A stretch of DNA of 64,000 bases from Tenrec ecaudatus (taxonomy: Eukaryota > Chordata > Mammalia > Afrosoricida > Tenrecidae): contig NC_134539.1 in the NCBI RefSeq assembly GCF_050624435.1, positions 48,206,001 through 48,270,000 of the forward strand. The letters run 5' to 3'. Positions within the stretch are counted from its first letter, which is position 1; each line of letters starts with the position of its first letter. Under the pieces are notes generated by a model. That model made no database searches. It saw nothing but the letters and a program-made list of their open reading frames with translations, and had not been told where the DNA came from. The translations under genes were made by a program, and so were the position numbers. This document shows positions 8,871 to 20,774 of this stretch, in pieces.

Positions 8871-10600
8871 GATATGCAACAGGAACAATGTTTAGAAGAC
8901 TTATTTAAAAGACACGTATTTATAGTTGACGTTTAATCCATCAGGCTAAAGTTTTAGAGTTTACTTTTTCAGGGGTTTTAAGATTATATAACATCTAGAC
9001 CAAATGATTGGGTTTCTTTGATTACAGCTTGACGAGTTAATCCATTCTTTATATTATGTACTTCTGGAGCAGGAGTTCAGGTGGTTTACTAAGACACATA
9101 GTTTCAAAAAAGCTAATGCTTTTAACCTCAAGATTTTAGTTAAAATAGCTCACGTGATTTTTCCAAATAAGTTATCATAAATTACTGACAATTTGAAAGT
9201 TCAAGGAAAAGCACAAAATATCTTCCCTATTTTATGTGAAAAGTACTAAAAGTTTTACTCAATGGGTTATCGATTCTGATGAAGAGACATGCTTGATTAT
9301 CTTTGGGGTTAAAATTTACATATTCATGTTTCCTCATGATGTTTACATAATACCAAGCAACAAACACATAATATGTCATAATTTTAGTTACTTTAATTGC
9401 TAACTTGGTTGCATATTTGTTTCTTTTTTGTCTACTGAAACAAAAGGCAGTGGGTTTAACTGGGGGAATTATTCTACTTATATAAAGCTTGGTTTCAGTG
9501 TTTAGAAATTTGGTTAGAAACTTGTTTTAGGGTAATAGAATTATTATGTGTTATACCTGAAATTCTTTAGAAATACGGTTGATCATTGTTTTTAGTGATG
9601 TTTGTCTAACGTTCCTTCTAATTTTAATTTGACTATTTGGATTTGTAATCATTCCATAATTAATTCCCATCAGGTCTTTCAACTCAAAAATAGTCTAAGT
9701 TTATGATGGCCATATTTTGTCATCAATAGATAAGCTTTCATTTCACTGTCTTGCTGTAAAGTTTGAGCAAAATATTCCAACAAAAGATGGTCGATATTGG
9801 ACTTATGAAAAAGGCTGATAATTTGAACTTGAATCAAGATTTTCAGAACTGTGAAGAAGGTGATGGGGTTCACAAATTAAAACTGATCCCCAAATCACTA
9901 GGAAGGAGTAAATTTACTTAATAGATTAAATTATTATTTCCTGGGACTGTCACAGCTGATTGAAAGTTCTCTGCTCTGGATGCAAGAAATCATTTTTCTC
10001 CTTTCTCCTAAATTGTCTAACTAATGGATCTGTTGTTCTTACCTGTAGATTTGGGCTTATTAATGTTCAACCTGTGGTTTCACAGAATGCAGTTGCTAGT
10101 GATGCTCTTTACATACAAGCAAATGCGTCATGCTGCTTGACTTCCTACAGAGACCGTAGGGTCTTAGTTTTGTGGGCTTTTCAGGCAATTGGGTTGACGT
10201 TATTCTGTTCCACTTCTGGCCACAATGGAAGTTGGGGTAGCCCACACAACCATTGTCCCTAAGGGTCCTTTTAAACCTTGAGTCTTAAAAAAAAAAGTGT
10301 CTCAAAGCCATTTTTTAATTGAACAATGACCCAGAAAACTGGCGAGACCATTTTACTCTGAGCATTGGGCTCCTTTAAAGACTTCAGTCTATTTAGAGAA
10401 ATAGTTTCTCATAAAAAATTGGACTGGGAAAAAAATAAAATAAATAAAAATTTTTAAAATTGGACTGGGTATCAAGGCAGATCAATAATCATTTTATTTG
10501 GTCCTCAAGGCAATGTTGTTTGAAATGTGTTTAGTTTTCATAGTCAAGCGGTCATCCCCTTGCTGCATAGCTTGAAACTCGGTCTTTGGAGAATATCAGC
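8871..10600. other. Unassigned AT-rich DNA
   Basis: No recognisable gene or repeat. The frame at 9960-10262 has no domain and no splice context that I trust. Confidence 0.35.
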
Positions 10601-10615
10601 TTCACCTGAGTCACT

Positions 10616-10646
10616 TGTTTGTTTGTTTGTTTGTTTGTTTGTTTGT
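10616..10646 (+). repeat. (TTTG)n microsatellite
   Basis: About seven and a half GTTT units in uninterrupted tandem, producing a poly-(Cys-Leu-Phe-Val) artefact in one frame. Confidence 0.95.
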
Positions 10647-10864
10647 GGTGTGTTTTTGGGGGGTAAGGGGCAAATGGTCTTATCCTGCACTTCCATGGAA
10701 ATTCATGACCAGAGGAAGAGAAGATGCATGAGAGCAGTGAACAATTCTTGGAACACTCAGCTTAACTAAAATGTTTGTCACAGAGTTTGGCAGAGAAAAT
10801 GACTCAGAACTATTGGCGGGTGAACCAAGGAAGGGCAATTTGCCCGTGAGTAGAATATTTCTCA

Positions 10865-11060
10865 AAATTCACTGCCATGCTATTGATTCCAACTCACCTT
10901 GACCCTATAGACCAGAGTAGAATTGCCTCTGTGGGTTTCTAAGGCTGTAAAAAACGTATGGGAGCAGAAAGCCTCATATTTTCCCAGTGGAGTGGCTGGT
11001 GGGTTTGAAATGGCGACTGCGTCATTAGCAGCCAGCACATAATGCACGATGCCTTCAGAG
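10865..11060 (+). mobile_element. AfroSINE copy
   Basis: CACTGCCATGCTATTGATTC, GACCCTATAGACCAGAGTAG, GTGGGTTTCTAAGGCTGTAA, GGGAGCAGAAAGCCTC and GGTGGGTTTGAAATGGC follow in the canonical order. Good match to the family, ends with a degenerate GGTTAGCAGC region. Confidence 0.85.
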
Positions 11061-11089
11061 TTCCTTGGGAAGAGCCAACACCATCTCAC

Positions 11090-11275
11090 TTCTATTGAGT
11101 CGATGCCAACTCACAGCAACTCTATAGGACAGGGGAGAACTGCCCTGGGGAGTTTCTGAGACTGTGCAATTCTTTATGGGAGCAGAAAACCCCATATTTA
11201 TCCTGTGGACAGCTGGTGGTTGTGAACTGTTGGTCTTACGCATAACCACTATGCCACCAGGGCTCTTTGGAAAGA
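11090..11275 (+). mobile_element. AfroSINE copy
   Basis: GAGTCGATGCCAACTCACAG, AGGACAGGGGAGAACTGCCC, GGAGCAGAAAACCCCAT, and GCATAACCACTATGCCACCAG at the 3' side. It is head-to-tail with the copy at 10865-11060. Confidence 0.85.
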
Positions 11276-11279
11276 ACAC

Positions 11280-11560
11280 TTAGCCTTTTAAAAACAGATC
11301 TCCAACTGGTGGAGTCCACTGCGTATCATCTTGTGAATCATGTCTCTCTCGATGTTTTACCTTCTTCTTTTGGTGATCCAGGAGCTTTTATGTCTTAAAC
11401 CACCAAGACTTTAAATTATCTTGCAAAATATCATACCACTTTTCACTGGTGATGGAGGCTTTTAATCCCTTGGACTGACTGATTTCCAGGGATATATATT
11501 AAAGGGACATCAATTTGATATATTACAGGAAACTCACTTGAAAGTTAACTGGTATAGGAA
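11280..11560. other. Unassigned DNA
   Basis: No feature recognised between two SINE copies. Confidence 0.35.
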
Positions 11561-11564
11561 GGGA

Positions 11565-11735
11565 CCTTTGTGCCATAGTGGGTTACATGTTGGGTTGCTA
11601 ATTGTATGGTCACCAGTTCAAACCCACCAGCACTTCATGGGGGAAAGATGAGGCAAAGGTTTACAGCCTCAGAAACCTATGGTTCCACTCTGTCTTATAG
11701 AATTGACTCAGTGGCAGTGAGTTTGTTTTGTTAAG
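11565..11735 (-). mobile_element. AfroSINE copy, minus orientation
   Basis: Plus strand: GTGGGTTACATGTTGGGTTG, TTCAAACCCACCAGCACTTC, CAGCCTCAGAAACC, CTGTCTTATAGAATTGACTC and AGTGGCAGTGAGTTTG, the reversed canonical order. Confidence 0.8.
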
Positions 11736-12049
11736 ATTGACTGGCACAGGATGAACTTTGCTCTCCTGACTAATCTCTAGGCACCTGAACAAGTATATTA
11801 AACCTTAGACATGTGTCACATATTAAAACAACTGAAGGATCCATTTGGACCCGAAGCTGAGATACTCTTAGTGGGCAGAAACAGAGGCTACCTTCCCAAA
11901 GGTCATAGACTTTGAGGTCGTTGGACTTTGTTCAAGTTTTTATTGCTTGTGAGGCCACCTTACACTAGCAACTTGGTTTTATTGACTGATAAAAAGTTTC
12001 CATAGAGACTAATAGTTTTGTCTTAGTGAGTGAATGTTACTGAAATATA

Positions 12050-12567
12050 AATATGCTAGAGCATGCTGCTGCTGGTTCTCTGCTTCAACCTTTGAGTTAC
12101 ACTACCTCTGCGTCAAGCCAATCCATAGATCGTGCAGCTAGAGCTTGAGGCTCCTTCAAGACCTTCTTAGCCACGCTGCTGGTGCGTACATCACTTGAGC
12201 TTGAAACTGGTGGATCCTGCCACCTTGCATTGCTTGCGTTCAATATCCCATCTGGGCCTGCTTTGCTAAACTCCCAAGCTACTGACTGTTGGTGACCCAC
12301 CCTGCTGTTTGCTGCCTGTGGGCAGATTCTGCTTGCCTTGCCCAAGGGAGGACTCCACTGTCTGCTTCCTTGACCTTGGACACAACCGTGTGAGTTGAGG
12401 ACTTCCAGTATATTAACTGTTCCCCAGAAGTGAATTGAACAGAACCCTCTGTCCTGCTGTGTAGACCAATTAGCTATTATATTTCTTCTCGCTGCACAAA
12501 CCTATCCTCATAGATATAATCATAGGAGTTCTGTTTTTGTTTCTCTAGGAAACCCTGCCTAACACAG
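12050..12567 (+). repeat. Family T element (LTR-like)
   Basis: Aligns by eye with 18178-18717: CTGCTTCAACCTTTGAGTTACAC region, GGCTCCTTCAAGACC, GACTGTTGGTGACC, GAGGACTTCCAGT and a final TTTTGTTTCTCTAGGAAACC ending CTAACACAG. The class is unresolved; the ends at the best copy (62269-62741) suggest an LTR. The left border here is not defined. Confidence 0.55.
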
Positions 12568-12960
12568 ATCCTACTAGCACTGTTAAATAAATTGAACTTG
12601 CATTATTAAATCTACCTATAAAAATGTTGGCAGGCATGATTTTCACAAAATCTTAATGAACAGATGACCTTTATTCAAATGGTTTCAAAGAATGAAGACA
12701 TTCCAGTCATTTGATAAATTATAATTTTGATACCAAACTAAGGTAAATACAGAGAGTGGAAAAGAATTCAATCCTCATAAAGAAAAAAAGTTTTATACAC
12801 AGTATTATCAAGCGAAGTTCAACAATGTATTTTTTAAAATACATCATAAGAATATCAGGTGATTGCATGAATATGAGGATGTCATTAGAGGTCACCTCAC
12901 GAAGCTGTGCTCTGTTTTTCTGTGTTTTGGTACATGAAACCCAGGATTGATGAACCTACG
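12568..12960. other. Unassigned AT-rich DNA
   Basis: Nothing recognised; frames are short. Confidence 0.35.
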
Positions 12961-12964
12961 GGAA

Positions 12965-13165
12965 CATCAAGTACAATAAGAGTTTCCGGGCAGGGGGTTA
13001 CAGTGGTGGGGGGTTAGGTAAAAGGGAGACAGTGTCAAGGAGTTCAGGAAGACAAAGAATGTTTGGAAACTGATTGTGGTAGCAATTGTACAATTCTGAT
13101 TGATGTGATTGAACTACGGAATGATATAATGAATGTATCAACTCTCAATTAATAATAAAGTCTTT
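12965..13165 (+). repeat. Family R repeat copy
   Basis: Shares GGAAACTGATTGTGGTAGCA and ATTGTACAATTCTG, then AATAATAAAG near its 3' end, with the copy at 17687-17880. Both end in an A-rich stretch, consistent with a small A-tailed retroposon or a 3' UTR fragment. I cannot name the family. Confidence 0.5.
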
Positions 13166-13500
13166 TAATAGATGAGGGAAAAGTAAAACAATTTATGCTT
13201 TTTGTTTTTCATCTTAGCATACTAAGAATAGGGAGAAATTTTCTACACTTAATGGAAAGTTGCTTCTTTCTCCCATGAGCGGCGGATGGATTTGAACTAA
13301 GGTGATTTTTTATACAATTAGTGGGACACATATGTTCCAAGGGTCTTCTTATGGGGTGAATGTTGGCATGGGGGTCATTTGTTCAGGTTTACAGAGTTGT
13401 ACTGGTCTCTGTCAGATAACACCATAGATTAAAAGTGGAACACAGCTTCTCACCAAGAAACAGAGGAAGAAGATATAGGTCGGCCATCTATGTTCCATTG
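13166..13500. other. Unassigned DNA
   Basis: No feature recognised. Confidence 0.3.
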
Positions 13501-13504
13501 GTCA

Positions 13505-13865
13505 CAAAAAAGTTATCCAAAAAAATCAATGAAATAAAAGTCATCAATAAAATAAGCAAGCTATGGATATACAATACAACCTAGATGAACCTCAGAAACA
13601 TGGAAAGCAAAAGAGGACAGGCACAAAATCATGCACACTATATGACTTCATTTAGATGACATTCTAGAACAGAGAAAACCATTCTGTGATGTTAGAAAAT
13701 GGCAGAGTGGTTGACTATGAATTGGGTATTGACTCAAAAGGCAGCTAGGAAACTTTCTAGAATGAGCTGCATGATGGGTATACAGTGTATATAATTGTCC
13801 AAACTCATTGAACTGAATATTTAAGAGCAATGTATTTTATTGTTTGTTAATTATACCTTGAAATA
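13505..13865 (+). mobile_element. Old LINE-1 3'-end fragment (L1M-like)
   Basis: Resembles the pan-mammalian L1 3' UTR text with 'GATGAACCTCAGAAACATGG', 'TATATGACTTCATTTAGATGAC' and 'GGCAGAGTGGTTGAC'. It is much older than the P and RTE copies, as expected for an eutherian-wide element. Confidence 0.55.
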
Positions 13866-13884
13866 TTTTTTTCCTTTTGAAATC

Positions 13885-13990
13885 CTTTTTTGGGGGCTCA
13901 TACAACTCTTATCACAATCCATCCATCATGTCAAGCATATTTGTATGTTTGTTGTCATCATCATTCTCAAAGCATTTTCTACCTTGAAAT
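13885..13990 (-). mobile_element. Family P retroposon 3' fragment, minus orientation
   Basis: Plus strand GGGGGCTCATACAACTCTTA followed by TCACAATCC, the reverse complement of the P 3' end, then CATCATTCTCAAAGCATTT. Only about 100 bp remain. Confidence 0.75.
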
Positions 13991-13994
13991 ACTT

Positions 13995-14345
13995 TTAATT
14001 GCAAGTGAAATGATTTATGTCTATCCACATGATATTTCTAGAGAAGAAAACTAACATGGAACAATATCCAGTCAGATCCTCTGGGGGCTACTATTGTGAT
14101 TAACTGCCCATTGACAGATACCCATAGAAAATTATTGCTCCCCCGTGTAAAGACAAGGGACTTACTGTAAACATGGCTACTTATTAAGTGTATAATAAAT
14201 TCATCAATATTTTATATCTATGCATAAAGTGTGATTTCCCGTGGTTGGCATTCCAATTTTACATAACCACAAAATACACTTCTATAATCAGTAGTATATA
14301 GTGCCATCTATCATTAATGTAGCTTACATCAACACGTGTGATCAT
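13995..14345. other. Unassigned DNA
   Basis: No feature recognised. Confidence 0.3.
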
Positions 14346-15042
14346 GAAGGGCCAAGGGGACCAGTTTTCAAGCAACAAAGGCTGGAGGGTAAAAATCATA
14401 GCATTGTGAATGAGGGGAGTACATGATGGGGACCCAATGCCCATCTGTAGACAATTGGACATCCCTTGCAGAGGGGTTGTGGGGAGGAGATGAGTCACTC
14501 AGGGTGCAGTGTAGCAATAATGAAACTCACAACCTTCCTCTAGTTCTTAAACGTTTCCTCCCCCCAACTATCATGATCCCAATTCTACCTTGCAAACCTG
14601 GTTAGACCAGAGGATGCACAGCGGTACTGATGGGAACTAGAAACACAGGGAATCTAGGACAGATGAACCCCTCAGGACCAAGGGTGAGAGTGGCAATACC
14701 GGGAGGGAGTGGGAGTAGAAAGGGGGAACTGATCTCGGGGATCTACATATAACCTCTTTGGGGGATGGGCAACAGAAAAGTGGGTGAAGGCAGACACTGG
14801 GCTAAGATAAGATAAAATAATAATTTATAAATTATTAAGGGTTCATGAGGGAGGGAGCAGCGGGGAGGGAGGGGAAGTGGAAAAAGGAAAATGAGGAGCT
14901 GATTCCAGGAACCCAAGCAGAAAGCGAATTTTGAGAATGATGAGGTCAATGAATGTATGAGTGTGCTTTACACAATTCATGTTTGTATGGATTGTGATGA
15001 GTTGTATGAGGCCCAATAAAATGATTTCCAAAAAAAGATTAT
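14346..15042 (+). mobile_element. Family P retroposon, about 0.7 kb
   Basis: Carries the downstream half of the P consensus: CATTGTGAATGAGGGGAG, GGACATCCCTTGCAGAGGGG, CTTCCTCTAGTTCTTAAACG, ACTATCATGATCCCAATTC, GGATCTACATATAAC and the 3' end GTTGTATGAGGCCCAATAAA with an A-rich tail. Non-coding on both strands. Confidence 0.85.
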
Positions 15043-15044
15043 AT

Positions 15045-16450
15045 GACCCCTTGGTCTAAAGGGGAGTTTTAAATAGCATCTATTTTCAAAATCAATAAAA
15101 TGCTTTACAGTAAAAAAAAACATAACATCTTATTTGATCCTCCTATTGACCCATTAAAAAGTTGCTTCAGTAAAAAAAATTTTTTTAACGAAGGGGAAAT
15201 ACAAAAAAAATGAAGCTTAATAGTTATATATTATAGGACTGTGTTTTTGAAATATTTAACCCATGCTTCCTTCTCCCTGTATTTTCCATCTTCCCCTTTT
15301 CTACTGTTGATTGGCAGTGACCGAGAGAGCTCTGTGTGTCCAGAGAGCAATGTGTAACTCTGCCCTGCTTTGGGGGGAGATAATAATCGTCCAGAGAAGA
15401 AATAGCCACAAGAAGTCTTTAGGTAGATAGGACCATAGACTAGCTTAGCAGCAGACATTTGTGCCCCATGGGTGGCAATAGCAGCAAAACACTTGGACAA
15501 AGGAAGCCTCCAAAGTGACTGCTAAGGATCAATGCCAAATGGGCCCTCTCCAATATGTTGCCACTGTGTAAAACTCTGGACCACTGCCCAGGCTGGGGAG
15601 GTGTGTAATGAAATCTCACAGAATGGAAGCAAGCTTTAGAAGAACTGAGGTCATGTTTTCCCACCAACATTCAACAATGGAAAAGCCAGGGGGGAAAGCT
15701 TGTCTGAAATATAGAAAATATATCCACTTTTATAGACTGAATTTCATAGCCACTGAAGGTGGAGATTGATAGTAGTCCTCACGGACCTCCTGTCTGCGTC
15801 ATGAAAAGATTTCCAAATTCTAAAATAGCAATCAGTTCCGTTTAAGAGAATGATCAGAACCTTGCGAGGATTACTCTGTAGAGATGAGGCAACCTTGCAT
15901 AAACCATTGCTAATTAGTAAAGTATCAATGAACTGGGCTACATCTAAATCGGTCACACAGGACACTTCTTTAAAACCCTGGGGAGATTCAGGGAGATGAG
16001 AAGAAAGAAAGAATAGAATTTACGGAAGAAGTATCTTTATCTCCCATTTCCTGGAGATAGAAAGGACAGGGTGGGAAATGCCATTTCTGGAACTTTAGGT
16101 TTCTGAATGATTAACAACACTAACAATCACTGGACTTCTTCCCAGAGAGAAATACGTACTGACTTGTAGAGATTGGGTCTTAGGGAATGTGGATCTGACC
16201 CATGAGAGTCAGGTTTTGGCAAATGTTGAATTGAGTATCATAATCCACTCCAAGTAAACTTGAATGAACTCCTCTTTCATGACTCTTCCAAATGGTAAGG
16301 AGAGAAAAGAGGGATTGGGTGCTCATCTCTAGAAGATGAACTACTGAGGCAGCTTAGGGAGCCAAATGCTAACACCAGGTACACATGGATGAATGGCATG
16401 ACACGTCAAGGTGCTGCAGTGTCAACACACTTGGAAAACTTGATCCATAT
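15045..16450. other. Unassigned DNA, few recognisable repeats
   Basis: About 1.4 kb with no named repeat or gene. Minus-strand frames at 15224-15670 overlap each other and have no domain. Base composition becomes balanced after 15240. Confidence 0.35.
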
Positions 16451-16452
16451 GG

Positions 16453-17035
16453 AGTGTGTTAGTCTGGGTAGACTAGAGAAACAAATTCATAGACACTCAT
16501 ATGTATATAAGAGGTTTATATACAAGAACAATTACAGATTGAGAAAGCATCCCAACCCTGTCCATAAATCCCATATTAGCCCAAATGTCCGATACCAATA
16601 TATAAAGTCCTTTTCAGACTCATGAAACACATGCAATGACACCAAATGCAGGATTATCACAGGCCAGTGGGCAGAAAGTCTTTGGATCCAGTGATGTTGT
16701 AAGCATCTCAGCGCTGTCAGGGGTCTCTACATGGTTTCTCTGGCTTTAGAGGTCTGGTTGCATCAGGGTAGATCTATGTGACTTCTCCAGCTCAGGACAC
16801 TAGGGTAGTTCCATGTGTCTTGTCAGCTGCAATGTCTCCCAGGGAGTGAGCAGAGAGTGTATCTCCCACATCCTAGAAGGAAAATGCCAGAGTTCCCAGA
16901 ATTCTCAGGAGAAGGCCATGCTCACACAGCGTCCTCATTGGCTATAATCCAATTGACAGACTAGACTCTACCCCTTCACTCTTAATCCTCTCAAGTCCCA
17001 AATGGACACCACATTATGTAACTATGACATGGAAC
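16453..17035 (-). repeat. Family T element (LTR-like), minus orientation
   Basis: Begins GTGTGTTAGTCTGGGTAGAC then AGAGAAACAAATTCATAG. Internal words GTAAGCATCTCAGCGCTGTC and GGGGTCTCTACATGG are shared with 28930-29020 (reverse) and 62510-62540. The right end around TCTACCCCTTCACTC resembles the 20815-20830 end of another copy in reverse. Confidence 0.6.
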
Positions 17036-17470
17036 AAAGGCAGAGTATGTCAGACATAGAGACGTACCACTCAGATCCTCTTTCTCAAAAGGGACTTCTT
17101 GGACAGCTGAAAATCTTATGGGTCTTAGTTAGGTACATCTTTTGAACTGGGGCGAGAGTTTTCTTGGGGAATTCTCTAAGCCTGAAGACTGAATAAGGAT
17201 GGGATAATCAAGAGTATGCTCTTCTCAGGGTAGGCCCAGGCCAATGACTAAGCATGGTGGTGGTCTAATGCGCCTCCATTAGTAGATTGATCATTCGCTG
17301 AACTAGGGACTCCTTTAATGGAGTGGCAGAGACATTGAAGGTCTGCTTCATGATCGGATGATACCTTCTGCTCCATTCTGCTTCTCTAACTTATCCTTTC
17401 ATAAATTTTACTCTGCAATAAACCCTTTATACCCATAACTCAATCTCAGTGTCTGAGGTTTAACTAAATT
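17036..17470 (+). repeat. Possible LTR fragment
   Basis: AATAAA at 17418-17423 lies in TGCAATAAACCCTTTA and is followed by a CAATCTCAGTGTCTGAGG stretch, an arrangement often seen at LTR R-U5 boundaries. No TG...CA ends or primer site are defined. Confidence 0.3.
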
Positions 17471-17571
17471 GGTTGGTAAATGAAATTATTATCTTTATAA
17501 TAGCAATTGTTAAAAGCTCTCACCTTGGTAATCTTTGCATCTCTTAACAAGACTTCATGAGTGGGTTTTTT

Positions 17572-17682
17572 TAAAGGAGTCCAGGGGGGTATGGTGGTTA
17601 TACATTGTTCTGCTAGCAGTTTGAAACCACCAGCTATTCCTCCAGAGAAAGAGGAGGCTCGCTACTCCCATAGAGACAGCAA
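17572..17682 (-). mobile_element. AfroSINE fragment, minus orientation
   Basis: GGTGGTTATACATTGTTCTG, CTAGCAGTTTGAAACCACCA and CCATAGAGACAGCAAG match the reversed SINE 3' half. Confidence 0.6.
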
Positions 17683-17686
17683 GTAA

Positions 17687-17885
17687 AATAAGGGGTTCAG
17701 GGGGAGAGGGGTACAGTCGGGGAGAGGAGGGCATAAAAGGCAGATGATGTCAGGGAGTCCATGTAGAAAAAGAATGGCTGATTGGAAACTGATTGTGGTA
17801 GCAATTGTACAATTCTACTTGATGAAATAAGGAATGATGTATGTATTAAATCACAACTAATAAAAAAATTATAAAGGAGGGGGGA
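17687..17885 (+). repeat. Family R repeat copy
   Basis: GGAAACTGATTGTGGTAGCA, ATTGTACAATTCTAC and a terminal ACTAATAAAAAAATT match 12965-13165. Confidence 0.5.
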
Positions 17886-18175
17886 AAAGACTGCTATAAA
17901 TATAAGCAGGAAGAAAATAATTACAGTTTCAGAAACCCACAGGGACATGGCAGTGAGATATATTTTAGACTTGACATTTCTTTTAGTGTTTTCTGTTCTG
18001 TTTGGAAAAGAAGGCAAGAAATAAAACTATCTTATAAACTAGGAACCCTTTCACATTTCAAAATAAATCTTCATATACTTCAGGAGAATTTTCTTCTACT
18101 CTATCTTTAATTGTTGTCTCAGTTTCACTTCTGTCTCCTTCAAGAATAGCCTGTTCTTACATTTACTCTATGAGG
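17886..18175. other. Unassigned DNA
   Basis: No feature recognised. Confidence 0.3.
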
Positions 18176-18177
18176 TG

Positions 18178-18717
18178 CTTAGTTTATTGTGCCAACCTGT
18201 CCAATAAACACATGTGGGATTAATTAAGGGCGGAGAGATAAATGGCTCAGCTTGTCTCTTGCTCTTTGATCATTGGTCTAGTGTGAAGCTGCCATGCTTG
18301 TTCTGTGCCTCAATTTGCAAGCTACACTACCTGTGGGACACCTAACCCATGGACTGTGTCGCTGTAATTTGAGGTTCCTTCAAGAGCTGCTTCGACACAC
18401 CATTGGAATTTACGTCTCGAGCTGGGGACTGTCGGACCCTGTCATCTGGCTGACTGTTGGTGACCTACCTTGCTGCTTGCTGCCTGTGCCCGGATAATGT
18501 GAATTGCTCTACAGAGGACTGCCCGGCCGCCCTCAAGACTTAAAGGACTTCCAGTGTCTCACAGCTGTCTCATGGGAGTGAGTTGCACTGAGCTATTTGT
18601 ACTGCTTTATAATTTAATTAACTGTTTATTTCTTATGTTATATGTCTATTTGTATAAATATATATAAAATTATTAGTGTTCTGGTTTTGTTTCTCTAGAG
18701 AACCCTGTCTAACACAC
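18178..18717 (+). repeat. Family T element (LTR-like)
   Basis: Left end AGTTTATTGTGCCAACCTG, right end GTTTTGTTTCTCTAGAGAAC then CTAACACA. Same order of blocks as 12050-12567, here with both ends. A TATAAATATATATAAAA stretch lies at about 18651-18669, where an LTR TATA box or simple repeat could sit. Confidence 0.6.
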
Positions 18718-18933
18718 TCTATGCTTCCTATTCTACATTAGTTGCTCTTGGCATTGAAAAATATCTCTTTGACATTTTTACCCATATTTGAGAGTCTATA
18801 CTATTTAAAACCCACATTACTGATCGTATTTTCCAGTACTTTATATCTTTAGTCAACCTAATGTAGATTAACTTACATTGCATTCTAAATTGTCTTGTAT
18901 TTCTTTTTTGTCTTGTGTTTTTCTTTTTCTTTT
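18718..18933. other. Unassigned DNA
   Basis: No feature recognised. Confidence 0.3.
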
Positions 18934-19215
18934 TAAAATTGTTTTATTGGGGGCTCTGATAGCTCTTATCACAATCTACACATTCATCCATTATATCAAA
19001 CACATTTGTACATATTTTGCCATCATCATTTTCAAAACATTTTACTTCTACTTGAGCCCTTGGTATCAGCTCACCCCGCTGCCCCCACTCTCCCTCCCTC
19101 ATGAACTCTTAACAATTTATAATTTTTTTACATGTCTTACACCAATCACTGTCTCCCTTCACTTTTCTGTTATTCTTCCCCCTGGGAGGGGGTTATATAT
19201 TGATCATTGTGATTG
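18934..19215 (-). mobile_element. Family P retroposon, 5'-truncated, minus orientation
   Basis: Plus strand: TTGTTTTATTGGGGGCTCTG, TCTTATCACAATC, TTGAGCCCTTGGTATCAGCTC, CTCATGAACTCTTAACAA, and CCCCCTGGGAGGGGGTTATA. The open frame over it is an artefact of the pyrimidine-rich strand. Confidence 0.8.
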
Positions 19216-19364
19216 GTTCCCCCACATATTTCAGTACATCATGTTCTACTATGTGTTCTAAATAAATTTTCTCCTGCTATTAGCAGTTCATACAAATCTG
19301 CCTTTTTAAAAATATTGCCTTTCCCTTTAAAACATCTTTTTAAATATTAAAGATTCATAATTCA

Positions 19365-19430
19365 GTATCTGGTTCTTAGTGGATGGAACTCAGTAAATCT
19401 TTGTTGTATGAATTCATTTTGAATGAGTAA
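19365..19430 (+). mobile_element. MIR SINE 3' fragment
   Basis: AGTATCTGGTTCTTAGTGG then AACTCAGTAAATCTTTGTTG corresponds to the MIR tail (consensus 'TGCCTGGCACATAGTAAG...TCAATAAATG'). Confidence 0.55.
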
Positions 19431-20384
19431 AGAACCTTTGACTATAGGTCAAGTTCTATATTAAAGAAAAATATAAGAAATTAACAAAACTAGCAGTTTG
19501 ATAAAAGAAAAAAAGTGATATTCCTTACTGTGTGGTAAGTTTTATTTTAAACCCAATATTGAGTGTTGTAAAAGAATTTTTCAGATTTAGTCTAAATCTA
19601 CTTAGGATAGATAGCTAATTTTCATTATGAATGTATCCAGCCTGTGTAACAGGAACCTCTAATAAAAATGCTCTGAAAAAAATCCTGATTCCTTGAAATC
19701 TCCTTTCCACTCTCTTGCACACCACAAGTGGAGTTAAAGCCCCTCTTCTTGGGTTCATTTGAGAAAGAGATAAAATGGAAATGAATGGTGCAAGAGTAAA
19801 AAGACCCTCCTGGTAATGTTAAGCAGTCACAAGTGGCCAGGGTAAACTTGCTTCATGAAAGCGTCTGGCCCAGAGGTGGGATTCGTCATTATGTCTGCAT
19901 AATAACTGCCTCAACAAACAACATATGAATGCCAGATGGTTGGAGCTATTCCATCAAGAACTAATGTTTTCATTGTTTGGAATTTGATTTTGTAGCTTTC
20001 TCCATATAATGGTCTGATTGCAGCATTTAGAAGCTTTGAGAGCTTTCCCATAAATTATTCCGCTCCTTGAATGTGAAACAAAGGTAGGCTTATTAGCCCA
20101 TTTTTCCATCAGTATGTCATGCCCACTTTCTTACTCAGACGTGAATAATTGTAGCAGGATTTATAAAAAAGAAAATGTGGGTTTTGTGTTTTGGTTGTCT
20201 CTTCAAGGAACTTGCTACTGAATAACACTTCTTTTGCTTTTTTTTAATTGAAGGTTTTTTATAAATATTCATTTTAAAATAGAATCTTGAGCATAGCTAT
20301 TAGTATGCTTATGTACTGCTTGTATTACTTTCATAGCTCTTACATGCTTTTAAACATTTTGTATAGATTAGCTCAGATATATAA

Positions 20385-20535
20385 TCATCACATCAACTCC
20401 ATGAGATCAGTACTATTACTTCCCTCCTACTAACGAAGAAAGTAAGAATTGTAATATTAAATAATTTAGCAAAGATTAAATGGATAACAAGTGATACAAC
20501 TAGGATTCCAACCCCGAGAGAAGAATTTCGGAGTC
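20385..20535 (-). mobile_element. MIR SINE fragment, minus orientation
   Basis: Plus strand 'CATCAACTCCATGAGATCAG', then 'TTAGCAAAGATTAAATGG' and 'AACTAGGATTCCAACCCC' match the reversed MIR layout of the low-level Ca/GAGG...GATTCGAACCC region. Ancient, strongly diverged. Confidence 0.5.
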
Positions 20536-20774
20536 TGCATAATGCCCTCACCACACACTGTATTGTGCAAGCTTCTCTTAATCTCTCTTGTTCCCAAAGA
20601 GCAATGGTAAAAAGAGATTCCTTACCCCATTCTTAGTTCTCATTAATGTGAACAGGGTCTCTTGCTCTTGCTTTGGCAAATGTCTCTCACAATCCTAAAA
20701 CAATAGCCTAGGGTGTCTAACTACTGATCAATAGGATGCGCCTATTCTAATTCTTGAAGATGCCCATCATAATA

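Larger units (their letters stand above)
19216..20774. other. Unassigned AT-rich DNA with two MIR fragments
   Basis: Two MIR fragments are listed separately. The rest shows no gene or RNA. Confidence 0.35.
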